This document shows positions 7,791 to 16,241 of a DNA stretch of 57,597 nucleotides, piece by piece (within the stretch, counting starts at the first letter, position 1; every line of letters begins with the position of its first letter). The stretch is from a virus. The DNA is taken from the IMG/VR virus record IMGVR_UViG_3300050821_004597, positions 1 through 57,597 of that record, one strand, 5' to 3'. The notes under the pieces are model-generated. The model was given only the letters and a program-made list of their open reading frames with translations. It searched no databases and had not been told where the DNA came from. The position numbers and the translations under genes were made by a program.

Positions 7791-7856
7791 TTAACCCCTG
7801 CGGGACTTGCGCTCAGACTTGCGCTCCTTGGACCGACGACGAGAATGACGGCTCAT
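7791..7856 (-). CDS. Arginine/serine-rich micropeptide, 21 aa
   Basis: The reading frame encodes only 21 residues, more than half of them Arg or Lys (RHSRRRSKERKSERKSRR). It is called because a near-perfect AAGGAGGT stands eight bases before the ATG and a promoter lies upstream at 7942-7970. Such a peptide could bind nucleic acid or the acidic scaffold. The downstream 98 bases hold a GCGCC/GGCGC hairpin (7774-7788). Confidence 0.5.
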   Translation of the reverse strand: MSRHSRRRSKERKSERKSRRG

Positions 7857-7941
7857 AGTCAGGTACCTCCTTCTGTTGAAGTAGGGGGGTTTTTTCGAGA
7901 GGCCCTCCGCCTCAGCAGGGCATTGCTGCCCGACGCGATAG

Positions 7942-7970
7942 AGTTAACATCACTTTTTGCGGAACGTCAA
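7942..7970 (-). promoter_or_regulatory. Predicted late promoter before the micropeptide gene
   Basis: TTGACG (7970-7965), 17 nt, then TTAACT (7947-7942) on the minus strand. The surrounding 40 bases match the capsid-gene promoter closely (both contain a stretch reading aaaagtgatg before the -10 and share CGCAGGATT upstream). The leader is about 80 nt. Confidence 0.5.
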
Positions 7971-8055
7971 CAAATCCTGCGGCGGAATTTCGTGCTATTC
8001 TTCTCGCAATGCCAACGGAGTAGCAACGATCACCGTTAGGCCGGAGGGTAAAATT

Positions 8056-8331
8056 ATGCAAATTGGACACGGAAAGCAAGGTGTTTTGATTGGGCAGTAC
8101 GAGGGCGACCGGAGCACCGCCGAGCCATCTTTGATTGAAAGCCCCAGCCTAGCCGATATAGAACATCGCACCGACCAGAATCGCATTCTTGGCTACATTG
8201 AACCCGCCTGCGACAATCCCCAGTGGATTCTGTGGTTCACCGCAAAAGGTGATGCAATCCTCTACACCAAGAGGGGGCCAGATGGGGCGGTCGAAGGTGA
8301 CGCAGTCGAGGTCAAGGGTCGGCAAGAATAG
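8056..8331 (+). CDS. Plus-strand hypothetical protein inside the late operon, 91 aa
   Basis: This gene runs against its neighbours and ends one base from the stop of the converging minus gene, so it is a self-contained insertion, like morons in other phages. GGAGGG stands before the ATG at 8056, which I prefer to an upstream start at 7957. The product is soluble and acidic-basic mixed, with ILGYIEPACDNPQWILWF in the centre. No family recognised. Confidence 0.5.
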   Translation: MQIGHGKQGVLIGQYEGDRSTAEPSLIESPSLADIEHRTDQNRILGYIEPACDNPQWILWFTAKGDAILYTKRGPDGAVEGDAVEVKGRQE

Positions 8332-8332
8332 C

Positions 8333-8554
8333 CTACAGCCTCCGAAAACCGGACCGCCGCGCCTGCATCCGGCTGGCCTGCCGACTTGCCCTGCGCAGTC
8401 CGCGCTTCGGGCCGACGCGGTTGGGGAGTTTGCGAAGATTGGGGGTTTCATTCGCCCATCGCTGGGCCGTCCCGCGTTTAAGTTCGCCCCGATTTTGTTT
8501 AGCAAACATGAGCCTTTGTTGAGCCTTAGATCGAAATCCGCGTCCGTTCGGCAT
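8333..8554 (-). CDS. Conserved basic phage protein (SKAQQR motif), 73 aa
   Basis: A very basic protein starting with a segment (FRSKAQQRLMFAKQN) and continuing RWANETPN that recurs in many phage genomes just after portal-proximal genes. The role is not known; the strong positive charge suggests DNA or capsid contact. The ATG at 8554 follows a GGGAGG site and lies next to the stop of the upstream gene. Confidence 0.65.
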   Translation of the reverse strand: MPNGRGFRSKAQQRLMFAKQNRGELKRGTAQRWANETPNLRKLPNRVGPKRGLRRASRQASRMQARRSGFRRL

Positions 8555-8555
8555 G

Positions 8556-8849
8556 TCAATCCTCCCAATCTGGAATTTCGACTGTCTGACCCGCGAGTCT
8601 ATGCGTGCAATCGGAAAGAAATTCGATCTTCCCATCTCGGATAAACGTGTGGCATATGGGCTGTGTCGGATTAGCCCCGCCTACATTGACGAGCACTGAA
8701 GGGGAGAGCGTGGGCGAGTCAAATGACCTGTTCCATTGCCACGCCTTGCCTGACTTATGTCCGTTGACCGGAACCCCATGGTCACCTTCGCATCCCGGGC
8801 AATGCCATGCCACGTACTCTGACTCTATTTCGTGGAATTTAGCCATCAC
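8556..8849 (-). CDS. DUF6527-like phage protein, 97 aa
   Basis: The sequence has the hallmarks of this family: a CxxC pair near residue 17, a segment with SPTLSPSV, then CHTFIRDGKIEFLSDCTH and a C-terminal AGQTVEIPDW. These Cys and His residues probably bind zinc. It overlaps the 3' end of the portal gene by 4 nt (stop and start overlapped), so expression is coupled. Its role in the phage is unknown. Confidence 0.7.
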   Translation of the reverse strand: MMAKFHEIESEYVAWHCPGCEGDHGVPVNGHKSGKAWQWNRSFDSPTLSPSVLVNVGGANPTQPICHTFIRDGKIEFLSDCTHRLAGQTVEIPDWED

Positions 8850-10714
8850 TTCTTTCCTTTCTTGCCAGCCGCCTGCCCGGCCAGCGCCGCCATTGCCAAC
8901 TGCTGGAGTGCCTCCGCCGCCATTTCCTTCTCGTTTTCGGCCAAATCGATATTGGCTCCGGCAGCATTCAGGGCTCTGAGCACGTTCTTTTTGGAAATCA
9001 GTCCGCCGCGCTGAAGCGTCACGGCCAGTTGCGCCCTCTGCTCCCGGTCAAACGACAGCGCCGACCCTGGCCGGATGGAGAACTGGAACTTGCGCACGAA
9101 CTTCTCCGGCAGCATCCCGCCCTGAATCATCGACCCATACATCGGCGAGAAGTCCCACGACGTCATGCCCTTTTCGCCAAGAATCGCCGTCCGATGGCCA
9201 ATTGAATAGAACTGGAGCATGTTCGAGACGACCATCTGGCCGGATCGGTTCATGAAGTTTTCGAGCCGTCTTCCCATCAGCCGGACCATGCCGGAGCGCG
9301 CATTCTGAATCAATTCCATCGTGTCGTGCGACGGAATCTGCTCCTTCTGCGCAGCCGCATCGATCGCCGCTGAACCTGTGGTCTGGTCCATCTCCCGCAT
9401 GAGCATCTGGGTATACCACTGCGCCGCGGTCGGGAACTGAGGTTGCTCGCGGAACTTGGGGCTCTGGCCGCCGGATCGGAGCGGGTTATACTCGATCTTT
9501 CCGCCCGAAATCGTCGTCGACAGATTGTCTAGGTCAGATCGGGACACGGCATCGGTTGGGGTGATGATCGTCGGCGTCAGTCCGGCCTTGATCGTTTCGA
9601 GCATCCCGGCCATGAGGCGGTTCAGGATGTCCTGCGGGCCGATGAGGTTGCCGGTAACAGACATCGACCCCGAAAGCCACGCAGTGCGCAGCGGCAGGAA
9701 CTCGACATACGGCCCTGGCCCCATGTTGTGAAAGTAGGGGTTGCAGGTATCCTCCATGACGCGACCGCCGGCCACCGAAAAGCATCGACCCCTCGGGAAA
9801 AGCGGCATCCCCGGCTCGACCCAGTACGACCAGTTCGCGCCCTTGCGGCCTACCAGTTTTGTCGTCGAAGACTCATTTTTCGCGCCATCCCGCAGCCAGA
9901 AGATGCGCTCCTCGACGGTTGGGTAAAGCGTATCCGTGACCCCAAGACCGCCCTTGACCCCCAAAACCTGCTGCATCTGCGGCGAGAACTTGCCCCATTG
10001 CTCCGACGAAACAGAAGATGGCCGCATCGGACGGAGCGCGCTTGAGTCTGCCCCGGTATCCGGCTTGACCAGTTTGGCCACATCGCCATAGCGGCGCCGC
10101 AGGGCTTCAATCGTCACCTGGCGCGTCTCGATCAGGCATTCGCAGTTCTCGATAGGACCATCGCCGCCGAGTTTGTAAAGTTGAAGCGGGTTGATCGCCA
10201 GCAATTCGACGTCGCCCATGCCGCCCGACCGGTGCGGGTTCCACTGAACCTTGCCGACGCCGTAGGCCAACAGGCCGAAGCCGATGATGTCCTGCAATGC
10301 GTCGTGGTAATCTGGCGTTACCCCCCACGGTTCGAGCAGTTCGCCGATGATTCGCTGGACTTCGGAGTAACCGTCTTTGGTGTCGTATACCTTGATCTGC
10401 GGCTCCGGCTTGCCGTCTGTCAGGAGCGAAACCAGTTCCCAGTATTGGCGGAACATGCGGTTCGTGACGGGCCGGGAATTGCCGTAGGCGGTCGGTCTGG
10501 CGGGCCACTGGCTGCCGGAAAGATACTGGACGATTCGGGGGATGAGCTTGGAATAAGGCTGCTGACCCTGCTTTTCCTTCGCCTGAGAGAATGCCGTGTC
10601 GGACCACTGGACTACGTCGCGCTCAAGCCGGTCCCAAGGAAGCGGCAAGTCGCGCGTCATGCGCTCCGGGGGTGGAGGCTGGTTGCCGGGGCGGAGAATT
10701 GCGGGAGTCGCCAT
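8846..10714 (-). CDS. Portal protein, 622 aa
   Basis: The portal forms the twelve-subunit ring at one capsid vertex through which the terminase motor pumps DNA. This 622-residue protein has the expected place between the large terminase and the scaffold, the expected size, and a clip/stem-type central part (YQDIIGFGLLAYG-like section, then GPYVEFLPLRTAW and MLETIKAGLTPTI). The C-terminal part is helical (ALNAAGANIDLAENEKEMAAEAL). No obvious Shine-Dalgarno precedes the ATG at 10714. Confidence 0.75.
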   Translation of the reverse strand: MATPAILRPGNQPPPPERMTRDLPLPWDRLERDVVQWSDTAFSQAKEKQGQQPYSKLIPRIVQYLSGSQWPARPTAYGNSRPVTNRMFRQYWELVSLLTDGKPEPQIKVYDTKDGYSEVQRIIGELLEPWGVTPDYHDALQDIIGFGLLAYGVGKVQWNPHRSGGMGDVELLAINPLQLYKLGGDGPIENCECLIETRQVTIEALRRRYGDVAKLVKPDTGADSSALRPMRPSSVSSEQWGKFSPQMQQVLGVKGGLGVTDTLYPTVEERIFWLRDGAKNESSTTKLVGRKGANWSYWVEPGMPLFPRGRCFSVAGGRVMEDTCNPYFHNMGPGPYVEFLPLRTAWLSGSMSVTGNLIGPQDILNRLMAGMLETIKAGLTPTIITPTDAVSRSDLDNLSTTISGGKIEYNPLRSGGQSPKFREQPQFPTAAQWYTQMLMREMDQTTGSAAIDAAAQKEQIPSHDTMELIQNARSGMVRLMGRRLENFMNRSGQMVVSNMLQFYSIGHRTAILGEKGMTSWDFSPMYGSMIQGGMLPEKFVRKFQFSIRPGSALSFDREQRAQLAVTLQRGGLISKKNVLRALNAAGANIDLAENEKEMAAEALQQLAMAALAGQAAGKKGKK

Positions 10715-10758
10715 GTCGCGGGGTAGTATCGCATGGCGATTGCCTTACCACAATGGAA

Positions 10759-10947
10759 TCAACTCAAGGGGTTCGTTGAATTTGGTGCGCTTTCGACCGG
10801 CGCGGGGGGCACTGGCCGACGCGGAGCCGAAATAATGCCCGCAATTTTTCCTTCAACACTCATGCGCCACCGTGCCTGAGTGCATTCGTGACAATCGCAG
10901 CGATTATGCTGCTGATTCATAATGTTATCGATCCATCCATTTGCCAT
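10759..10947 (-). CDS. Small Cys-containing hypothetical protein, 62 aa
   Basis: The N-terminal part holds CDCHEC, enough for a small zinc site; the C-terminal half is Pro-rich. GAGGAGG is well placed before the ATG. It lies between the portal gene and the gene for a 232-residue protein. Confidence 0.55.
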   Translation of the reverse strand: MANGWIDNIMNQQHNRCDCHECTQARWRMSVEGKIAGIISAPRRPVPPAPVESAPNSTNPLS

Positions 10948-10958
10948 GATTAGCCTCC

Positions 10959-11657
10959 TCAGTGCAGATTCCGCGTCACAAACCCCGGCGTCGCGCTCGC
11001 CGCAGGCTTCGGCCCGGCAAAGGTGAAGTCGCCCGCCTGCTCCCGGCCATCCGAGGGCATCAGCAGGCCACTGTCGCTTTCGACCAGGTTCGCGAACTGC
11101 GCGCGCGGTGGCTGCTTCTGGCCATTCGCGCCTTCCATCGGCGCAGCCCCGGCATTCGCATTGATCCCCATGGCCGCAAAGATTGGCGCAAGGGCTTCCA
11201 TCTGGATTTCGGCGCGCTCCAGCTTTTTGCGCAATTCGATCACTTCCCGCGCCAGCCCAAGAACCTCACGGCCGCGCTTGATGCCGAGTGAAGCAATCTC
11301 CCGAGCGTGCTCGCCTTCGATCAGGACCGTATCCGGATCGGCAAGCGCCGTGACTGCGGAACACATCGTCGTATTGAGATTATGCTCGAACTTCTGGCGC
11401 AGTGATTCCAATACTTCCGGGTAGACCCAAAGAGTGAGCGTGACTGTGTTCGGCGGCTGCTTCTCCACGAAGTCGGGCTTGTCCATGCGCGGATGGAGCT
11501 GCATCAGCTTGCCGTAAGTGAAGGTGTGCAGTTGGTTCGCGCATCGCGCCGCCATACCTTCTGTCCGGTGGCCGCCTTGCTGCGCGATCATTCGCGATGG
11601 ATTCCCCGCGCGGTCGCACGCTGGACACCAAATCGTTTCCATCTTCGCATTGCTCAT
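10959..11657 (-). CDS. Hypothetical zinc-ribbon and coiled-coil protein, 232 aa
   Basis: The N terminus (CPAC near residue 11 and a later Cys-Ala-Asn) is a likely zinc site, followed by a beta stretch and then a charged helix (EVIELRKKLERAEIQMEAL) that should form a coiled coil. The last 60 residues are disordered. It separates the large terminase from the portal gene. Function unknown. Confidence 0.55.
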   Translation of the reverse strand: MSNAKMETIWCPACDRAGNPSRMIAQQGGHRTEGMAARCANQLHTFTYGKLMQLHPRMDKPDFVEKQPPNTVTLTLWVYPEVLESLRQKFEHNLNTTMCSAVTALADPDTVLIEGEHAREIASLGIKRGREVLGLAREVIELRKKLERAEIQMEALAPIFAAMGINANAGAAPMEGANGQKQPPRAQFANLVESDSGLLMPSDGREQAGDFTFAGPKPAASATPGFVTRNLH

Positions 11658-11671
11658 GGCTACATCCTAAC

Positions 11672-13912
11672 TCAAAAATCGCCCAAGTCGCCCAACGAAC
11701 TATCCCAAAGCGATTCATCCGCCCCAGGGCTCGCCGCGCCATAGTTCCGGCCAGTCGCAATCCCGTACTGGGAAACCAACTCCGGCGTGATGTCGCGATC
11801 CACCATGCCCGCCTGATACAGCTCCCGCTCGATCCCCTGGCCGTGATGGATGACCGAAAATGCGGTGTTGGCCTTTGATACCATGATCGGTTTGATCTGG
11901 AAACCGGGGTTCTTCTCTACGATTTCCTCGGCCTCGCGTAAGGTTCGCTTCTGGGCGCGCAGACGGAATAATTGGTCGTAGACGCCGTAGATGACTGCGC
12001 CGACGGGGGGGTGGAGGTGGCGGACGGCCGGTGATCCCGCCGTCTTGTCTCCATCGGTCGCCGGTCTGCGGAGTTCGAGCATCGTCTGGCGAAGACAGTA
12101 TAGGCCGATGCATATCGAGATTGCGGCGTCGTCGTGCCCTTCCAACGCGGCGAATGACTCACCCTCTACCTCGCAGGCCCGGAGTTCTGCCAACGTGTAC
12201 TCGCTCTGGATGATGATGCCATTTTCGAGCAACGTTTCGTTCATCTTGGCGCGAAGCAATGGCTTCGTCTTGGACGTGGTCTGCCAGTGGAGGAAGGGCT
12301 TAAATGGATTCTTCACGCGGTCCGTATTGCGCGGCGTGTAGAGGTTTGGGTACTCCAACTGATTCATCAGATAGTCTGCCGTCGCAGTGCCGGGGCCGTT
12401 GTACTCGATTGCCACCTCGGCCCGGTTGAAGTAGTGGCCAATCGCGTACACGATGCGCCCGAATGCCTCTGGTGGCTCGTACCCGACCCATTCTCCGACC
12501 TGCACATCCGGCTCATTGAGGAACCCTGCACGGATGATCTCGACCACGCTGGGGTCTTGCCCGATGCCTTCGCCCGCATCGCCGGAGATATAGTAAATCT
12601 TGCCGGGGTCGGGTTGCTCCCATAGATACAGCCTTCCACCTACGCTCTCACGCGGCGGCAGGTTAACATCCCGATAGCTTCCGTCTTTGGCTATCATATA
12701 TTCCAAGAGGACTTTAGGAACTACGCCGCGACCTTGGAAGATGATTTCTCCAACCCAATTCGGCTTACGGACGTTTGCCTCCTGCTCATCCAACTTGTGC
12801 CGAGCGAAGGCACCCATGCCGGAGGACTGAAAGGCTTCTCTCGGGCTGATGGGAAAGCATTCCAGGTGGCCGTAAGCGAATCCAGACTCCTTGATCGAGT
12901 CCTTCATTCCCCGGCGCCGGAAGTTCCAGAACTCATTCGGGATGTCGAAACCTTCCTCCATCTTGACCCGTGTCGTTACTTTCTTCTCCGCGTCGGTCAG
13001 AATGAATGGCTGCTGCTTTGGCCGGATGATGCGGCGGTTTTTGCCATCGCGATAGCCGGGGAGAAACAGCGGCTTCCAGTCGCCGTCGTCGTCTTCTGGA
13101 TCGTTAGCCCCTTGCCATAGGTTATAGAAGAATCCATTGGACCCCCACGCGGTCGACTCGGCGATGGCGATTGTATCCGGCGCGTTCATGGTGGGCTTGA
13201 TGTCGGAGACATATAGGTCGGAACTTGGCCAGCGCGACACTTCGGTGAGATGAAGACTGCGAATCGATTTGCCAATGGCAACGCCGGTATCGCGCATTGC
13301 GTGCGTCGTAACTAGAATTGTGCCGAGACCCGGATCGGAGGAGCGCATCGTCTCATCTTTCCTGCCGAATTCGAGGTACTCTCCACGATTGTGATACATT
13401 CTTTCCGGCCGCATCCACCAAGGTAGCCTATCGTAGGCCACGTTTACCTTGCGCTGCACCCACGCCGCTGTTGGCGGGTCTTGCGCTACGGTGAGAGTAA
13501 AGGCGTTGGGCAGAAAGAACGTGCGCCAGCACATGACTCCGTTAGAATACTCGGTGATACCCGACTGGCGCGGCTTGAGGATAACGAGAAACGACCGCCC
13601 ATTTTCAGCAACAGATGTGCTAATGGCATCCTCAACCATAAGTTGAAGATCAAAGAGCGGATTCATGCATGTGAGGATGCCGCGATCGGTCTGAATGACA
13701 TGATAGTTATTCAGGTAGTAGATGCGCGATTCTATACATCGTCCGATTTCCTCTTGAATGAACGATGATTCCGCTGGAGACAGGAATTGCCACGCAAGCG
13801 CCCGTTGCTCTTCCGCACTACCTTTTGGAAGTTGCTTCTTTGCTTCTAGCAGTCGCTGGTCTAAGGCTGTGATGCCTTGATCCAGGTACGGGTCTGCGCG
13901 ATTGTACGTCAC
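11672..13912 (-). CDS. terL: Terminase large subunit, 746 aa
   Basis: The large terminase drives DNA packaging with an N-terminal ATPase and cuts DNA with a C-terminal RNase H-like nuclease. The Walker A-like sequence is LKPRQSGITEYS; Walker B with the catalytic Glu is in SLHLTEVSRW. Nuclease acidic residues are likely in ISGDAGEGIGQDPS, VAIEYNGPGTATADY and EGHDDAAISI. At 746 residues it is longer than many (450-650), with a C-terminal extension beyond the nuclease. It starts at GTG with AAGGAG upstream. A homing endonuclease gene lies directly upstream. Confidence 0.85.
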   Translation of the reverse strand: MTYNRADPYLDQGITALDQRLLEAKKQLPKGSAEEQRALAWQFLSPAESSFIQEEIGRCIESRIYYLNNYHVIQTDRGILTCMNPLFDLQLMVEDAISTSVAENGRSFLVILKPRQSGITEYSNGVMCWRTFFLPNAFTLTVAQDPPTAAWVQRKVNVAYDRLPWWMRPERMYHNRGEYLEFGRKDETMRSSDPGLGTILVTTHAMRDTGVAIGKSIRSLHLTEVSRWPSSDLYVSDIKPTMNAPDTIAIAESTAWGSNGFFYNLWQGANDPEDDDGDWKPLFLPGYRDGKNRRIIRPKQQPFILTDAEKKVTTRVKMEEGFDIPNEFWNFRRRGMKDSIKESGFAYGHLECFPISPREAFQSSGMGAFARHKLDEQEANVRKPNWVGEIIFQGRGVVPKVLLEYMIAKDGSYRDVNLPPRESVGGRLYLWEQPDPGKIYYISGDAGEGIGQDPSVVEIIRAGFLNEPDVQVGEWVGYEPPEAFGRIVYAIGHYFNRAEVAIEYNGPGTATADYLMNQLEYPNLYTPRNTDRVKNPFKPFLHWQTTSKTKPLLRAKMNETLLENGIIIQSEYTLAELRACEVEGESFAALEGHDDAAISICIGLYCLRQTMLELRRPATDGDKTAGSPAVRHLHPPVGAVIYGVYDQLFRLRAQKRTLREAEEIVEKNPGFQIKPIMVSKANTAFSVIHHGQGIERELYQAGMVDRDITPELVSQYGIATGRNYGAASPGADESLWDSSLGDLGDF

Positions 13913-13921
13913 GCCGCTATT

Positions 13922-14569
13922 TTACTCCTTCTTATTTCTGGGGCCTTTTCTGTGGTCAATCTTGCTATATGGCGGCACATCGCCGTAGTCCTCTCTTGGG
14001 AAATTTAGTGAGGCGAATTCTCCGTGCAGTTGGATGGCACCAATATCCCTCGCCCTAGCCGCTGGAATCGGATCTGAAAAGCTTCCAAAGGTGTATTTCT
14101 TGCCTTCGTGGTGCAAATACGCAGTATAAGCCGCGGGGCGAAATCTAACCCCTTTAAGTTTACTCACTGAGCTGTTTCTGACTTTTGTATTGTAGTTCTG
14201 TTGGGAGCGAGTTGCGAAGCGTAGGTTTCTTCGCGTGTTGTTCAGCGTCTCGTTCCGTTTGACGTGATCCACTTCTTGATCTGGTCCAGCGTCCATGATT
14301 AAGCGATGCATCAGGACCGTATCCATGCATGAACGTCCACGTTGATACGCGTAAACTCTTTTGCTCTTTTTTGGTACAACAACAGTCCACGCCTTCGTTC
14401 CTATCTTAGGAAGGTCTTCCGCATCAATCTTCGCAAAATACCCACGCGTCAGAGGGATCAGGAAGCACTTTCCATCGTCAGTTGGTATCGGGGTTATGTC
14501 GCGTCCCGTCATAGGAGCGATCCATCGGCCATCAATAATGCGTGTTACTATCGGCTTGCGGGGTGTCAT
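13922..14569 (-). CDS. HNH homing endonuclease with AP2 domain, 215 aa
   Basis: The central HNH motif (HRLIMDAGPDQEVDHVKRN, then NNTRRNLRFAT) supplies the catalytic His and the metal-binding His and Asn. The segment after it (LKGVRFRPAAYTAYLHHEGK) is an AP2-type DNA-binding region. Such free-standing enzymes cut phage genomes lacking the gene and spread by repair; sitting next to terL is typical. A related gene stands at 55271. The ATG at 14569 is preferred to the TTG at 14578. Confidence 0.8.
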   Translation of the reverse strand: MTPRKPIVTRIIDGRWIAPMTGRDITPIPTDDGKCFLIPLTRGYFAKIDAEDLPKIGTKAWTVVVPKKSKRVYAYQRGRSCMDTVLMHRLIMDAGPDQEVDHVKRNETLNNTRRNLRFATRSQQNYNTKVRNSSVSKLKGVRFRPAAYTAYLHHEGKKYTFGSFSDPIPAARARDIGAIQLHGEFASLNFPREDYGDVPPYSKIDHRKGPRNKKE

Positions 14570-14637
14570 GCGAGTCAACCTCTCGTATGGTCAGATTATC
14601 GCCGGGTGTGCCACCATCCGACACCCCAATTATATCC

Positions 14638-14952
14638 TCATACCGTAATGCTTTTTACAGCCTTCTCTCGCCACTCATCCTCGCTCATCGCCCCCGGATG
14701 GTCGGCATCGTGGTGCTGCCATATCCGCCACCGCATGACCGTTCCATCCTCCGAGCGCGCATCCAGCGGGAAGTCGGGATCGCCGCCGTACTCCAGAAAT
14801 GGATGGCACGGGCAGTCGGCAGAAAGCGTATGCGCTCCGGACATCTCGGGTTCCGCTCCGGAATCGAAGCGCACCATCGGGACTACGTGGTAGGCGATAA
14901 ATGCTCCGCTCTCGTCGTTACGCTCTTCGAATGCTCCCCATGCCATCGCCAA
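14638..14952 (-). CDS. Hypothetical protein, 104 aa
   Basis: Acidic protein with a central CPCHP and histidines (GAHTLSADCPCHPF, WQHHDADHPG) that might bind metal. Its start overlaps the stop of the zinc-finger gene upstream by 35 nt; a start at 14946 would shorten the overlap. No family recognised. Confidence 0.5.
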   Translation of the reverse strand: MAMAWGAFEERNDESGAFIAYHVVPMVRFDSGAEPEMSGAHTLSADCPCHPFLEYGGDPDFPLDARSEDGTVMRWRIWQHHDADHPGAMSEDEWREKAVKSITV

Positions 14953-15109
14953 TCTCCTTTTCGTACTTCCATGAAGTTAGTCTACCCGCGCATTGGTCCG
15001 AGCAGGTCGCCTTCAGCCTTCTCGCCTGGCCGGGGCTGTGCGGCTGCCACGCGAACAGGCGCTTGCACCACTCGCAGCGCAGGTTGAGTTGCGGGATCGG
15101 CTTGCCCAT
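14918..15109 (-). CDS. Small zinc-finger protein, 63 aa
   Basis: Two Cys pairs, CEWC and CSDQC about 25 residues apart, look like a four-Cys treble-clef or HNH-type zinc finger. The protein is basic, as DNA-contacting fingers are. It overlaps the downstream gene, which suggests translational coupling. Confidence 0.5.
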   Translation of the reverse strand: MGKPIPQLNLRCEWCKRLFAWQPHSPGQARRLKATCSDQCAGRLTSWKYEKEIGDGMGSIRRA

Positions 15110-15113
15110 CGCC

Positions 15114-15323
15114 TCAGCCCTCTTTCGCCATGCACGAGAACAGCCAGAACTTGAACTTGTCTACGAGGAAGTTCGCCTGCGCCACAGTCAAACCATTGTC
15201 TAGCGAGTAACCCCGGCCAGTGCTCTTGAGAGTGTAAATAACGAAAACCTCTTCGATATCATCGGCCTTGGCTGCCACCGTCGCGGCGAGGTCTACGATG
15301 CTGTCTATCTGCTCATGATCCAC
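15114..15323 (-). CDS. Hypothetical protein, 69 aa
   Basis: Helix-strand pattern with a polar N terminus and a C-terminal segment ending FWLFSCMAKEG. Its ATG overlaps the TAA of the small-terminase gene by one base. The family is not recognised. Confidence 0.5.
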   Translation of the reverse strand: MDHEQIDSIVDLAATVAAKADDIEEVFVIYTLKSTGRGYSLDNGLTVAQANFLVDKFKFWLFSCMAKEG

Positions 15324-16003
15324 TATTCGCCGTCCTCATCTTCAGAATCCTCGTCTTCGTCTAGTTCATCGCCATCCTCATCCCCCTCTGCATCTTCGGC
15401 ATCCGTCGCATGGGCCACCACTGCATCGATAGTCGCCGCCTGTACCCCATCCGCCAGCGCCAAACCTCTCTGCGCCCGGATCGCACGAATCACCGCCTCC
15501 GGAGACGTCAGGCTGTTCGGCGTAACCGGCGTAGCGGTGTTCATGATGTTCGTCTGGCTGCGCTGATCGATGCTCACCAAGGGCTCTCGCGGCTGGACGG
15601 CCACAGCCACCCCGCGCCACTCGTTCACGGCCTTGAGTTGGGTATCGTGGTCCGCCTCGCGAATCGATTCCTGCAACTGGACTGCATTCCCGGTCAGCGA
15701 GTCTAGCGCCACGACTTGCCGCGTCACCAACTTAGTCGCCGTCATCCCTCTGGACAGCGCCTCACTCACTTGGGGCAGATGCTGAAGCAGAATCTTGCGG
15801 ACCTGAATCGCCGTTTCCTCACCCGAATATCGCTGATTGTCGGCGCGGACCTTGCGGATGGATTCTTCGACGGTCGATTCCTTGACGCCCTCCTGTGCTG
15901 CGATGTCCGCGACGATCATGCCCGACTTGAAAGCATGGTATCGGCGACGGTCGGCGGCGCCGGGTTCGGCGGTGTGGCGCGCGCGTTGGGCTTTAGGAGG
16001 CAT
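15323..16003 (-). CDS. Putative terminase small subunit, 226 aa
   Basis: The N-terminal third contains a helix-turn-helix (AFKSGMIVADIAAQEGVKE), as in small terminases that recognise the packaging site. The middle is helical, and the C-terminal 25 residues are almost all Asp and Glu. Position upstream of the large terminase supports the call, though a few small genes and an endonuclease stand between. A different DNA-binding role cannot be ruled out. Confidence 0.55.
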   Translation of the reverse strand: MPPKAQRARHTAEPGAADRRRYHAFKSGMIVADIAAQEGVKESTVEESIRKVRADNQRYSGEETAIQVRKILLQHLPQVSEALSRGMTATKLVTRQVVALDSLTGNAVQLQESIREADHDTQLKAVNEWRGVAVAVQPREPLVSIDQRSQTNIMNTATPVTPNSLTSPEAVIRAIRAQRGLALADGVQAATIDAVVAHATDAEDAEGDEDGDELDEDEDSEDEDGE

Positions 16004-16241
16004 ATGCTCTCGCTCCCAACTTCTTTCTCTGGGTCTTCGACATCAGGAGCATCATCGAGGCGAGCTTTTCGCACTCCGCATGTCCCATTTCGCGGGCATA
16101 TTCGACGCAGAATTTCACATTCCCATCTTCGATATTCCCATCATCTAGAACAATGTGCAGACAACATCCCACGCAACTGCGGCGATATAGATCGCGCACG
16201 AACGGCTCAATTTCCGGGATGGTCGGCTTGGCGACGCTCAT
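15993..16241 (-). CDS. Hypothetical Cys-containing protein, 82 aa
   Basis: Contains CVGCC and further Cys residues within RSCVGCCLHIVLDD and KFCVEYARE, so zinc or disulfide chemistry is possible. Its stop overlaps the start of the small terminase by 11 nt and its start overlaps the upstream stop by 4 nt. Confidence 0.5.
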   Translation of the reverse strand: MSVAKPTIPEIEPFVRDLYRRSCVGCCLHIVLDDGNIEDGNVKFCVEYAREMGHAECEKLASMMLLMSKTQRKKLGARAYAS

